A stretch of DNA of 64,000 nt from Eumeta japonica (GCA_005406025.1 BGZK01000489.1:62001-126000); one strand, 5' to 3'. Positions 46,591-58,600 are shown, numbered from the stretch's first letter. Made by a program: numbers and translations. Notes: generated by a model not told the origin, from the letters alone.

Positions 46591-46909
46591 GTACGTTCCT
46601 AAAAACTGTTATAGTTGTGTTACGCCCATCTTTATGCTGCTACTAGTTTTTGCTCGCGGCTTCGACCGAGTGCATTATGAATATTGAGCAACATTCTTAT
46701 TTTTATTAAAACCTCGTTCCTAAACCTGTTTCAGTAACTTCATTTTAATTTCATCAACATTCATTAATTTAGGTGTAATAACATTGTCACGTGTAATTGT
46801 ATCATCATATACAGACAACTTTCGAAATAGTTCTTACAACGCCCTTTCACACGATTTTTTCACTCAGTACGGATCCACAGTCGTCTCTCGATCCACATTT
46901 ATGCGCCAT

Positions 46910-47030
46910 CGGGCCTAGTATGACGCCCTAGACAAGAATCTCTCTATAGCGCTGTTCCTTTCATACATTACGTTGTGCGAGAAGGACAGTCTTATAGAGA
47001 GACTCTTCTCTAGGCGACTTGCTAGGCCCG
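46910..47030. repeat. 121-bp imperfect palindrome (foldback MITE or hairpin RNA)
   Basis: The left arm 46910-46962 (cgggcctagtatgacgccct...) pairs with 46979-47030 (...gctaggcccg) over about 50 positions with scattered mismatches. This includes the shared blocks gggcctag, cctaga.aagagtctctctata and gt.cttct. The centre is about 16 bases. No coding potential. Confidence 0.85.
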
Positions 47031-47234
47031 CAAGTCTCGGAATTTTTCCGGGCCTTTTTCACCATATTCTAGAGGAGTTTTTGATTTGCCCGGAAATTAT
47101 CTGAGAATCTTCTTTCAGAGCCTTCTTTCATTTCATTTTTCCTTCTTTTCACACATTCTTTAGAACTCATTTTTGCACTTAATATATATATATCCAGTCT
47201 CTTTTAAATTATCTTCCATTTTCCTCGTTTTTTG

Positions 47235-47273
47235 CTGTCAGAAAAGGCCACCACAGAGGACCTTTTCTGGCAG
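47235..47273 (+). repeat. 13-bp hairpin
   Basis: 'ctgtcagaaaagg' pairs with 'ccttttctggcag' around a 13-base loop. The one non-complementary pair would be a G-U in RNA. Confidence 0.75.
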
Positions 47274-48419
47274 TATATTCAACTATACTTTCTTCTTTTA
47301 ACCAACTACTTTCCTTACTTAAAAATTCCACTTTTCATAATCTTTCTTTCAAGCCTTTTTCTCTTATTGAATGCACGTACATTTTTTGTGTTGTTTACTA
47401 AAACAGATTTCGTTACGTTCCACAATTAGACATCAACTTTTAGACATTTAGACTGTTCGATTTCACTTGCTCTATTTCTCAATTGTTCTGCGTACTTATC
47501 TTTCACACTAGGATCCTGAAGCTTTTCTGTGTAAAATATGAGTATGCAGTAGTTGGCAAGCAACAACTTCTATTCGTTGTAGCTTCTTAGTAACCATTTT
47601 CGCAAAAAAATCAATATAACGTGAAATTTAGCACAGTTATTCCGAATTTTGTCTATGAAATTAATTTTTTTATTAAATTTGATATGTAATTAAACTAATT
47701 TTAATACTTAAATTGCGCAACGCATCTGTTAAAATTATTCTTATATGGAGGTGTTGAAGGTGTATTTGTTTTTATACTGTTTTTAACATAAGATTTTTAT
47801 TAAAATTTTAAAATAAAGATAATTATTGCTGTGATAAAATAATCTGTGTGTTCAACTCGCATCGAAAGAATTCCATACTATAGATTGTTGCTCACAACTA
47901 TTTTGATTTTTATATATATTTCAATAGTATCTTTTAATTATGCATTTACAAACAATAAAGAAAAATATTTATATTTCTCATAAGAATATATTTCATAGAT
48001 CACATTATGCCATTTATTTTTTTTTTAAAATTCTCTAATAAAGGGAACACGTTTTTATTTCGAAACAAGAAAAGATTATCGAGTTGAATTTGAATTTTAA
48101 TATATAAGTGTTTCCTTTTTGAATCATTATATGTCAACGACGTCTCTTATCATAAATTGTGAAATTTGACGTCTACAAGATGGCCGGCCAGTATTCAGGG
48201 AAACACATAATACAATATAATCTAAAACTATTTTGAACTAAACATGAAGAATGCGTTCGTAAACGATAAAGTACAATTAGCGTAACTAAGGTAACCACGG
48301 AAGACGAACGTGAAGTTGCAGGTTCTGCTGTTGCATTTCATCCAGTTAGTGAAAGTTCCAGTGGATCACGCCCGCTCCCCTCCAACCATCAACTCAACCA
48401 CTCCATTAAATATCCTATT
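47274..48419. other. AT-rich stretch, no gene seen
   Basis: No motif recognised. Confidence 0.3.
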
Positions 48420-48547
48420 ACCTCCAAAGAGGCTGGCAAAGCACTGGTGACTTCTCTGTGGTTACGAGAATTCACGGGCGGAGGTGACTATCTAGTATCT
48501 GATGTCTCAACTGCTTGTTTGCCCCTCTACTATGCTATAAAAACTTA
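48420..48547 (+). mobile_element. LINE 3' end (lepidopteran type), copy 2
   Basis: Its reverse complement (gcaaacaagcagttgag, 'catcagatactagatag', 'ccgcccgtgaattc') parallels the family tail seen at 8,957-9,118, here on the plus strand. It ends 'tatgctataaaaac' with a very short A-tail. Confidence 0.5.
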
Positions 48548-49239
48548 AAGTAGCCGTTACACTAATTAATTATGTAAGATTAATCCCCAAAGTTATTTAT
48601 TTAATTTAGACTATGTGATTGGGTCACATGCCTCTGAATATGTACTAAATCGTACGTTTTTTCGTCTAGTTGATTCGGAGAAAATACACACACAGACGAA
48701 CAATTGCAAGATTGTTTCTATAAGGGTTACATTTTTTCATCGGGTGTAAGGAATCCTAATTATGAAATAATTCAAACGAACAAACATTACAAAGTAATTT
48801 AGTTAATTAAGGACAAGGTAAATATTTACGGAAAGTTTGTTTAGAAGAGTGAAATGACGTAGAAATTTTAGACGGCTATTTGGGACTGTCGCGCAATTAG
48901 ACACTAAATTAACAAATTACTTTCGTCTTAATTACGTTAAAAAGGCTCGCTGAAAACTCTTAGATTTCAACGGAAAGGAACATTTTTGTGAAAATAATCA
49001 AGAAACTTGGAGCTCAACTCGTCTGTGTAACAAAATAGCTACCTACTTTTTAATTTCGCAATTTAACAATAATGAATGTAAAGTAAAAAAAATAGGTGTT
49101 ACAATTTGCTTATCGGTTATTGTTAATTTGACATTCATTGTGAATTTGTGACAAAAAAAAAATGAATTTTTACTTAACAAAAACAACAATTTTTATTCAA
49201 CTTCTCGCAAAGAAATTGAGAAGATTTAAAAGTTCGGGA
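48548..49239. other. AT-rich stretch, no gene seen
   Basis: No motif recognised. Confidence 0.3.
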
Positions 49240-49935
49240 ATATAAAGGCCGTCCAATAAGTAAAGAAACAAACTACAATGTAAAATATTTTATACTATAA
49301 TTGAAAAAAACTTAAACTAATTTGGGTAACTACATATTTTGAATTCATATTTATATCCAATAATTTATTTTAATTTTGTTCCACGAACTCCCTTGTAACC
49401 AATTTACTGGAGATTAGAAACAGAAAGTTTTATAATTCCAATTTCAAATCTTCAGCTACTTTTTTTACTAATTCTGGTACAGCGATTTTTAAAAGAATTT
49501 ATATATTTTGGCTTATTCAGTTCCTTCTCATATTATTTTTTACAAAATGTCCAAAATCCTTAAATATCTCTAGCTTGCGGCACATGAGGAGCATTTTGAT
49601 TTCTTCGTGTAAATTCGGCATTTTGTGTCTGTAAATAATTTGTAATTAAAGTTCTATAATGACGAATTGCTGTATATGGACAAAAGGTGACAGTAACTGT
49701 GTTGTGATACTATCTTTTCTTAATGCACTTTCTAGGTATTTTTCAGAGTTCATTGAACCCTTAGACACAAATGTATCGGAAACATTGCCTATCACATCCA
49801 TCGTCTGCCACATTAAATACCTTATAATACAAATACTTGATAATTTGACAAATACAGGGAGCACCAGTAACTGGAAACATTTATTTCCACTTTTCCAACA
49901 GTTGATATAAAAATCCTTTTAGAATTAATGATTGT
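49240..49935 (-). mobile_element. Tc1/IS630-like transposase relic
   Basis: The minus strand reads MWQTMDVIGNVSDTFVSKG, then SMNSEKYLESALRK, then after a frame change FTRRNQNAPHVPQARDI, a stop and GFW. These correspond to the 'VMW.A....G....V...G.MNS..Y......' and 'NPPNVPQARPIEDFW' blocks of an insect Tc1-like lineage. The following NRCTRISKKVAEDL is the usual C-terminus. The Glu/Asp of the last catalytic block is at the stop. 'ggccgtccaataagtaaag' at 49,246 may be its 3' terminal repeat. Confidence 0.6.
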
Positions 49936-50109
49936 GAAGGAGAAATAGATTTTACGAATGCTGAATGTTTAAAATACGGCTTATAAGAGACCCACGTAGA
50001 AAAACATTCAATAAATAACTCTTCATATGTTTAGCATTTTACGAGGGTTAATGATATTGAGTAATGAGAATCAATAAGGAATAACGCCTCTTGACAATAT
50101 GGAACGTAA

Positions 50110-50578
50110 AGCATACGATATATACCATGTGTATCAAACCTGTCATAAGCGTACGATATATACCATGTGTATCAAACCTGTCATGACATACACCATGTGT
50201 ATCAAACCTGTCATGACATACGAGAGTCCAGTCTTTGTTCATGAAAAGCCTGATACATTACAGGAACTGCACGTAGTGCAGAATAAATTCTGTAGGAGAG
50301 CAGATGATGTACCACGGTACGTCGAAAATTCTGTATTTCATCGGAATCTAGAGCTCCCAACCATCTCAAAATCTATAAAAGATGCATCAAAGCATTTCTT
50401 CGACATAGCGAGTAGCCATCCAAATCCGCTATTAATTTCGACCATATCATACGAGCCACCTCCTCCGAATCGTTTCTATAGAAGACCACGGAATATCTTA
50501 TCAGGTCCGCCCGATGATCTCACCATCGAGGTCGAAAAACTTTTAGAAGTAAATAAGATGGTTATAGACTGGGAGTAG
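50110..50578 (+). pseudogene. Jockey-like LINE: C-terminal end of reverse transcriptase ORF
   Basis: The open frame 50099-50578 reads CIKPVMTYESPVFVHEKP, LQELHVVQNKFCRRA, LELPTISKSIKDASKHFF and SSHPNPLLISTISYE, then PRNILSGPPDDLT and a stop. It matches the jockey-clade RT tail ('CIRPVMTYASPVFAH...LQ..QNKFCR....P.....HRDL.LPTI...K.AS..FFD.A..HPNPL'). The start of the frame is disrupted by a tandem duplication (next entry). The catalytic palm is absent, so it is 5'-truncated. The C-terminal half is otherwise undamaged, which suggests a fairly recent insertion. Confidence 0.8.
50124..50214 (+). repeat. Three tandem copies of a 23-bp unit inside the LINE ORF
   Basis: 'accatgtgtatcaaacctgt' plus 'cat' occurs at 50124-50146, 50162-50184 and 50192-50214, that is with periods 38 and 30. 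The last two copies duplicate the peptide YTMCIKPVMT in frame. Confidence 0.95.
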
Positions 50579-50930
50579 GAGTTCCCCCCATTCATCACGA
50601 CCTTTGATGGTCATCAATCCGGTGCGGTCCCCGCGCCTCCCGGTATCCATTTTGAAGTTTCAGTCTGCATTGCAAACTTCACGTGACCTCCTATGCCGAG
50701 GTGTATGCTTATTAGGCATCTATAAGGCAGTCACGTGCCGACGGCATCTCCATGCCGGACTGGCTGCTTTTCAGATGAAGGCGTCGAAACCGTAGGCTTT
50801 CGACATGGTAGTCATAAGTTGTTCAGGAGGTTTTTAGTCCGTGTGTGTCGGACACACATATGTGCCCGGGCATATGGAAAGCCCATAATGGGTTGGTGCG
50901 GCGAATTGCGCTGGTAGGAAAATTTTGTTT
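50579..50930 (+). other. 3' UTR of the jockey-like LINE
   Basis: A GC-richer, stop-rich stretch continues from the ORF end to about 50,930 with no AT-rich break (for example ggcatctccatgccggactg). Open frames at 50604-50917 have no motif. No clear poly-A tail was seen at its end. Confidence 0.45.
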
Positions 50931-50969
50931 CACAATAATGACACACTCAAAAGGATAAAAAACAGAGAG

Positions 50970-51410
50970 GACTCACCTGTAGTACTTCAATTTCCTTCGA
51001 GTGGCCACCACTGGTCTCCTACGCGTTTTATTATGTGTAGCGGTGCGGGCGCAGAGTTCGAGTAGTCCGTTGCGATTTGCGGGCGGATTGGTATTAACAC
51101 ATGAGAGGGTAGGGAGGCGCAGTATAGAAAAGTTATAGGCAATGATGACAACCAGGATGGAATATGTGTCATGATTGCAACACAAAACACCAACCAAAAT
51201 TATGGCGCAACCAGGGATTTTTCTCCTTCTTCCTCTTTCGCACGGGGAGAATTATAAAAAAAAGGCGTTAAATTGATTCGTTTTTTGGTCGCAGAAGAGG
51301 GAAAACGTTGGGCATGTCGGCCTCCAAGTGTAACAAATAAAGAAGCGAAAACTCTGCCCAGCCTTTTATTCACCGTCTGTACGTGAAACTAGCAACATGT
51401 TCCCAACAAC
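50970..51410 (-). other. Possible LTR-retrotransposon edge (weak)
   Basis: On the minus strand 'tgttgggaacatgttgctag' (51,408 downwards) could open an LTR. 'gaataaaagg' (about 51,370) would be its poly-A signal and 'tttgttaca' (about 51,321) its end. It is followed two bases later by TGGAGGCCGACA, which could be a primer-binding site. The implied LTR is only about 88 bases and no gag or pol is seen. Confidence 0.2.
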
Positions 51411-53270
51411 ACATAAGGATAGTTTCACCATAACAACTAGCACTTTAGGGAGTGGTTCATTATTGTAGTATATATACTACATAAATTGAAAGAGAGAAAG
51501 CATTTTCTCGGTACAATGTTCGAACAATTTTTCTTACTAATAAAGTAAAGACTGATCGGCATTAGAAAGAACACTTAATTATAACCTACTACTAAAAATT
51601 TGTAATACTTAAACATACACTGGCAAATCTAAAGCCAACCACGTTTCGAAAAAAATCCCGCGTTAACCGTATACAGAACTCTGGAGAAGCTGCCGCTACA
51701 GGCTCCGAAGATCTGATGCCAGTTGAAAGAATAAGCTGATTTTGAATGGTTATAGACTTTTTAATCGTACGATCAACTAGTACAAGTGGTCAACACCATG
51801 TTTGATGGATACTATACACAATAAATCTAGCTGTCGAGGAGAGAAAATAATAAAAAAATTACTAACAGTAAAATGTAGAATTCATTATGTTGTAATATAA
51901 ATTTAATGGCCAATTTCATTTACTAAATATAAGCTTTCCTGTTACGGGCACATGAATAGCCAAGATAGCGTTCCTCAAAGGATTTTTTTTCAAAAGAGTT
52001 ATCCTAAGCATAGTCTTCAAACATGTCAAATCATTTGGAAATGGTTGAAAGTCAATACAATTGATCACTAAAATCAGAATGACTTATAATAATAGTACAT
52101 GATGGAGGGTGAGAGTCCAACGGAACTCATGATTTATTTCACATTCGACGGCACGGTTGCACCACAACACGGTGCGGTAGGAACGTCACGGTACGACAGA
52201 CACGACATAAGTACGTGAAGTTTAGTTGTCGGACCAGGTTTTGTTGGGTTGTGGTGTAGAGTAGTTACACCGGTAGTTGTGGTGTATACCCCTTTCGGTG
52301 TATTATTCTCCCATCATCTTATATTTTAATTACGAAGGCTTAGATTTCGTCGACCTTGTTAAGGCATTGAGTAATAGTCCTTTAATATAATTCGCCACAG
52401 ATTTCGGGACTTATACATTCTTCTTCAAAAAACATATAACTCATTTTTTTTATGAAAAAGGAAGAGAGGTCGGTGCATATTTTTCTAATATGCAAGAACT
52501 TTCTAGTTCTTTATTTAATCAAATCTGTCATCATAACCCACCCATTTTATACTAATTTTGCCTTATATGCTCGTTTTTTATATACAATAAAACTGAATAT
52601 TTTTTCATTGCATTCATTCATAGAAGGGTAATTATAAATGTATATTAACATTAAAGTTTGATATTATTTTGTATTGTAAATGTGATTTCCACTCCGTGAG
52701 AGTATTTATCTCAGAGTGCCAAGTCCCTTAAAGTTTTTCAATAATAAATAACGCAGAAAATGTAATAACGTTTATGATAAACATTTATACAGGAGAGAGT
52801 AGTCCAAGCGAAGAGTTCGCAGAAAGAATCTCAATTACGTAAAAGAATCAAGATTTTTTTCAGCAAATGAAAGTTGTTATATAGAGAACGTATTTGTTTC
52901 TTCCGCCGGCGGATGCCAACCCTCGTCAATGAAGATTTGCGAACGAAAAAGGGGCGTCCAATTCGGGTTTTATTTTTTGACGATTCGCTTAAAGAACAAC
53001 TAGAAGCCGGGGCTCAATTTGTGATGGTTTAATACAAACACGTTCTTGAAAATTGATCGTATCGAGTTTTATTCACCATTGAATGTATGCCGTACTCAGC
53101 GACTGATTTTAAGTGCAACATCAGAGATTGTTATCTTTGTGTTGGTACCTGTTTTTGTAAACACGGTACAATTTCTTGAATTAAGAAAAAATAACTTATT
53201 TATTAATGTATTTGTTGTTATATTTATTGTAACGAGAGGGGAATCGTATCTATTCCTTACCACTGGCGAG
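51411..53270. other. AT-rich stretch, no gene seen
   Basis: A GC-richer patch at about 52,140-52,260 (gacggcacggttgcaccaca) is unidentified. No coding motif. Confidence 0.3.
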
Positions 53271-53321
53271 ATTTAGCCGCCGGGACTACCCGGCGGCTAA
53301 ATTCGTGTACTAACACGAATT
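53271..53321. repeat. Two hairpins in tandem (14-bp perfect stem, then 8-bp stem)
   Basis: 'atttagccgccggg' (53271-53284), loop acta, then the exact complement at 53289-53302. Directly after, 'aattcgtg' (53300-53307), loop tactaa, and 'cacgaatt' (53314-53321). The stems share three bases, so they could be alternative or stacked structures. Confidence 0.9.
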
Positions 53322-53899
53322 CATATTTTGGTATATGCATAATAGTAAAAACGATGATCATCACGTGCTCATAGCGCGTTTTTATTTTATCAGCTATTGG
53401 AAAATTTAGTCGACCAAATTCATTCGGATTATTTATTTTCACTTATTTGTGATATATATAAACAAAAAAACACCTAGTTGCTTGTGTCCTTCATACAGCC
53501 CTAAGTTTTACATGGATATGTCTAGGTGTAAGAGGATATTCGGGCAATTAGAAGCACAATGCGAATTGATATTTCAAACTGAGTTTCTTTCAATATGAGC
53601 TTATTGAGCATAGGCTAATGATACGAATAGTATGAAATATAACGAAATAAGTTGACTTTTAAATTGCGAGTAAAGGTTAACGTATTGCCTAGAGTTGTTG
53701 GGTGAGTGTGGTAACATTCTAAATTGAACTCTTCTTTCATGAAACCGAGAAGTTATTCATTTTTATATATGTCGGAGTTGAAATCCCCACATAGGATGGT
53801 TGGCATTCCAACGTAAGGGTCCATTGCGGGTAGAATTTTCTTCATGGCTTGAGAATACCAAAGCAGTGATTGAAATAAAAAAATATATACTGATACTTA
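53322..53899. other. AT-rich stretch, no gene seen
   Basis: No motif recognised. Confidence 0.3.
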
Positions 53900-54005
53900 C
53901 CGACTTAGTTCATTTATGCGCTAACAGAAAACGTTAGTGCATAAAAACTCATACTTCCGAGTTCGTTCATTTATACATCAACAGATGTCGTCGTTCATAA
54001 TATCC
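53900..54005 (+). repeat. Imperfect tandem pair of an 'aacagatgtcg' repeat, with a 13-bp hairpin
   Basis: 'ccgacttagttcatttatgc' (53,910) and 'ccgagttcgttcatttatac' (53,967) start two units about 57 bases apart, both running into a 'caacaga'-type sequence. Inside the first unit 'tttatgcgctaac' (53913-53925) pairs with 53933-53945 with one mismatch. Related to 26,262-26,310. Confidence 0.55.
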
Positions 54006-55029
54006 TGTTTAATAAATCAGGCTTACTACAAATGAAATCATGGACGTATCCACGTCAAAAACACATTATTTGTTTTATATGTAATAAATGCACTGTCTAT
54101 AAATTAAATATATATAACACATCGATGTATAATTGTATATAAATCAGCGCTATGTAAAGAGCTCGACTATATACAAAACAAGTGATTAACAATACTTAAA
54201 TACTTAATTTTTTGGTGTCATTGCCGTGGAAGGCAAGTTTCACATAATATAAAATACTTGCTGCATAATTTACTTACGATGCCTTTAAATCACGTGGTCT
54301 AAAAATGCATAAAACAAGGTTCATGGTTGACAATATAATGTACTCTGTGATAAATTAATGTGAAGACCAAATTTTATAGTTTGACTTGGAAAAGTTATTC
54401 TACAACTGGACAAAGATGTATTAATTAAATTTGCTTTAGATTTTTTTTTAGAATATTTGAAGTTCTCCAACACATATAAAAGAAGGTTTTGCGTTTGCAG
54501 TTAGAAGAAATCAAAGTGTTTTACTATCATGATTTTCACTAAAATTATAAACTACAACGATATGTTGCGTTTTTTACATCTATTTATCTATTGTAAATGA
54601 AAATAGTCCAATTATTGCTTTTTTTCGTATCAAATTTTATATATGAAATTAAAAAAAAAATTATGAGACAAATAGTATATTCGGTGACGTATCAATACAG
54701 TCGATTACGCCGCAGTATTTAAAGGATTTCATTGAGTTTGACACTCCGCAGCGCCATTTCGTTTGACGTGCGTCAAAATTATGACCTATGCCCTGCATAT
54801 GTCATAATTTCACAATATTTCGCGAGTAATGACTCAAGTATACTAAGCGCTGTAATAGTAAAAAGCACTCTGTAGTATATTTGAACAGTCAAATCATGGG
54901 TGTAAATCGAGCGCTTTCCGCTGTGCTCGTTAGAATCATCATTCAATTGTTTACATTGAAATATTTGAATTACAATTATTAGATTGCTTACGTAATAAGT
55001 ATTTAGATTTACCTACATAATTAAAAAGG
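54006..55029. other. AT-rich stretch, no gene seen
   Basis: A small inverted repeat aaattatgac/gtcataattt lies at 54776-54810. No coding motif. Confidence 0.3.
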
Positions 55030-55430
55030 TGATTCCGCTTGTATGCAAGACCATTACTTGAAAACGGCTGAACCGATTTGCCTGATTTATTTTGCTGTGT
55101 TCGTAATTATTAGGAAATGTTTATGTGAAAGAAAACAATATTTTTAATTTTTTTTGTTTGTCGGTCTGTCTGTCTGACTATTTGTTCGGAGTATCTTCGA
55201 AACGGCTGTACCATTTACATAATTACATAGGGAAATTGCTGAAAATATTGTTTATTGTTGAGTTCTCACTTGCCGTATATCGTATGGCATTCGGTCATGT
55301 ACCTTTCCGCAAATATTCATTCTTTCTTTATTGGAATAACTTTGCCAAAAATCATTGAAAAGAGAATGTCGAAGCATAGATATCTATACTACTAATAAAT
55401 CTGGAATGTCTGTATGTATATCCATCTAAA
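55030..55430 (+). repeat. Helitron-type leader fragments
   Basis: 'gaaaacggctgaaccgattt' (55,060) and 'tctatactactaataaatct' starting at 55383 after an A are both leader phrases of insect non-autonomous Helitrons. No matching 3' end was recognised downstream. Confidence 0.4.
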
Positions 55431-56329
55431 TAAATTTTTTATGTTTAATACACATTTTATGATTTACTGACCACGATTCTATCAATTTTATTTATTTTAA
55501 CGGAACCTTAAAAATGTATCATATGATCTTCCGTAGACTTCTAACTATCTCCATACTAGATTTTATGGAAATGGGCAAAACTACAAGGGTGTTTAGTTAT
55601 ATTCACTGAACTCTAAAAAAGTATTGTATATCCTTGCTTTTACTTCCGATTGCGTATGTCGGCGTCAAGTCAGAATTGTCCTCTTGGTCGATGATAAAAT
55701 GAAAATTCGCTCACATAAGCACTCTATTATGAAAAAAACTCGCCAAGAGCATGTTGGACCATACCCATTATAGGGTTCCTAAACCATTATTACAAAGAAA
55801 TGCACTCCAGATAGAAAAAAGTACGTTGTTACATATTTTCCATGTTCCTCGCACATAATAGTTATAAGCACTTTAGTCGCTTATATCTATTATGTAGTCT
55901 ATATCTATTATACAGTCGAATATTACTATTAAACCAGTGTAGACTACAGTGCATCAGCAAAAGAGCGTATATTCATGGCACTTCTTGAGAAGCACAGTTT
56001 TTCAACAATAACTCAAAAACAGTATATTCGATTATGTTCAACATAATTTTTGTTTAAAGTGTTTATTAAGCGACACATTTTCTGCTACTCTCGGAGCAAT
56101 TGTTTCCGAAATTATTCACCCAATTAGAAAAATTGCTTAAAAACCATAAAGCGTTATTAAAAGAAATGTCGAAATGCGTACCACACGTTGATGTTGCTGA
56201 AAAAAATTTTTTTCAGCTTATGTTACATTTATGCAGTGCCCCCCTAGAAATATATATTTTTGTTATTTATAGCGGCTTATATAAGACACCTACACTATAA
56301 ATTTCATATATGTATTTTCGAATAAAATG

Positions 56330-56450
56330 CTTGTGACATACGGACGGATGGACAGATGGTCGGACGGGCGGACATGACGAAGCTTATAGTTTCGTCATGT
56401 CCGCCCGGGTTCCGTTTTTTGCCATTTTTACTCAGAACCCTAAAAACAAC
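56330..56450. repeat. Dispersed repeat with a perfect 17-bp foldback
   Basis: 56365-56381 (cgggcggacatgacgaa) is exactly inverted at 56391-56407 around the loop gcttatagt. It is preceded by 'cggacggatggacagatggt' and followed by 'gggttccgttttttgcc' and 'gaaccctaaaaac'. The flanks are a phrase I know from common lepidopteran repeats, in which the second foldback arm is normally absent. Confidence 0.8.
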
Positions 56451-57460
56451 CAATAATTGGAAAAATACTACGACAAACAACTTCATCATTCCTCTAATTT
56501 ATGCATTAATAGCAAGACTTTTTAACTTTTGTGGTGATAAACATACTTTTGATTTATGACTTGTCAAGGACGTGTGGTGGTCAAAAGGTGGAATAATTTA
56601 TAGTTGTGTGAATATTTATCGCCATAGAAAAAATTTGCCGTTTACAGAGTTAACCACGTGACACTATAGACCCTTTAATTTTTAGATTCAATTCTATAAC
56701 AGTTAATGATTTCGAATAATTAAGAATGTCCATAAACAAAAACTTGCTATTTTTCCATCTTATTACATTAAGTAAGTGATTCTCATACGTACAAATCGTT
56801 AGAAACTGTGCGCGTTAATTAAAAAAAAAAATAACAAAATGATTCCCGTATAAAACATATTCGAGAATAGAATTCTCTAAGTACAAACAAACCGCCCCGC
56901 GCGCACTGACTTTGCTTCGATCGACGTTAATATCTTAATTTAAATGGATTTATTTTATGGGGTGGATATTTCAAGGGGTAATAAATCTTATTTGTTTATT
57001 TCAGATGTAATATGTTTAACTTTTTTGTTTCGGATGATTCAAGAACATTCTAGAGTAATAATCGGTGGGTACAAATAGTGAAGTGCGCGGGTGCGAAGAC
57101 GGAAAGTTTTATTTCTGCGATCAATGCGTTCATAAATCAAATGCGATCAACGACAAGTGTTCAAGTAGTTTCGTAGCAATTTATTGTGACTTTGTGTCTT
57201 TCAATATGCACCTTCTGCTTTTCTATGTGTTATCTTTCATTCAGTAACAACCTTGGAACGCCCGATAGGGTCATTTCGTAACAATATATACAAAGATATC
57301 TCAGAAACCGCCCTAACTATTTTTATGAACATTTACGAAAAATCTCAGTATTTTATTTAAATAGCGTCATCTGTTATATCGTAAAATTTATCTACGTCCT
57401 TTATTTAAATGCCATCTGTTCGATCACAAAATTTATCTCAGTTTTTGTTGTTACGGGTCT
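56451..57460. other. AT-rich stretch, no gene seen
   Basis: A short GC-rich spot at 56,893-56,905 (ccgccccgcgcgc). The frame 57065-57247 is motif-free. Confidence 0.3.
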
Positions 57461-57492
57461 ACACACACACACACACACTCACACACACACAT
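57461..57492 (+). repeat. (AC)n microsatellite with one interruption
   Basis: About 15 AC units broken by a single TC. Confidence 0.95.
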
Positions 57493-58544
57493 ATCGATGG
57501 TGTAACATAACTTACGTGTCTAGTATAGTACACATTACGACATATAAGGACAATTTTAATGATTGTAACTCGCCCGCCATTGATCGGACTTAATATAAAT
57601 ATTGTTCAAAATACTTTTTATTGAATTCACTTATTAAGTAATATTATTACATTTTTCTTAGTTTCATAAGACACATTTTTTTAATATTTAGAGGGACGAA
57701 AGCGCAAAGTTATAATGACTTCAAGTCAATGGACCGCAAAATTTAAACCTGAGAGGAAAACCCGCTTAAATACCTTTACCCGCATTTCTAAATATCCATC
57801 GAATAACATTCCACATAACCCTTTCATTTCTTTTTATAAATGCGAAGCTAATTCTAAATTTTTTTCGTGACTCCTTTACGTATCTGACAGACAGACTGAC
57901 AAAAAATCCGAAAGTAAAGGTAAGCGCTTCTTTTTGACACAAGTTACTTTGAGGTAATAACATTTATTAGATGAAATGTGTTTTCTGTAATTGAAAATAG
58001 TTAAGAAAATTAAGCAGTTCTTTTCTGGCTGACTCCGAGAAAAAACAGGAAGAAGAGTCATCGATAATTGTAGATTATGAAATTATATATAACGATTGTT
58101 TGTTTTATTGTTTATTTTATCTACTATTAAAATTAAAATAAAAAAAAAATAAAACTTAAAGGGTGACATGAAAAGTTTTTAAATATTATACCAGCACGAA
58201 AATGAGTCATTTTTTCTTTGTAATTTCCTTTATTTATTTATCTAGCTAATGGTCACGGCAATGAGGATTTACTATTACTGTAGTCACGGGAAAGAAGTGT
58301 CGGACAACGAGCATTAGTTGTCATTTACTCTGTGAAGCGCTGAATCACAAATAGAGCATATATAATAAATGCATACTGATTCATATTACTCTAATTACCA
58401 CATTTTGAAAATGTATGATAATTTTCAATTTTATAAAAACGATTAATACAATAAAATTTTCTCGTATTATACAAAATTAAATATATCACTATAGTATCAT
58501 TAAATAGTTTTTTTTAATGGAACTCAAACTGCACGTTAACACGT
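57493..58544. other. AT-rich stretch, no gene seen
   Basis: Motif-free frames on the minus strand (57766-58061). 'ctgacagacagactgacaaa' (57,884) resembles a repeat fragment. Confidence 0.3.
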
Positions 58545-58600
58545 ATATTTCTCAGTAGCTTTTACCTACGGCTTCGCCCGGTGGGTAAAGAATGTCGATC
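58545..58600 (-). repeat. Helitron 3'-terminus fragment with mutated end
   Basis: The minus strand reads 'cccaccgggcgaagccgtag' then 'gtaaaagctactg', close to the standard '...gggcgaagccgcgggtaaaagctagt'. The terminal CTAG has become CTAC. Confidence 0.45.

Noticed and set aside
46122..46687. Two open frames (71 and 76 codons) in GC-rich island D
   Set aside because: Same reasoning: GC-driven absence of stops, Arg/Ala/Ser-rich translation, no recognisable domain.
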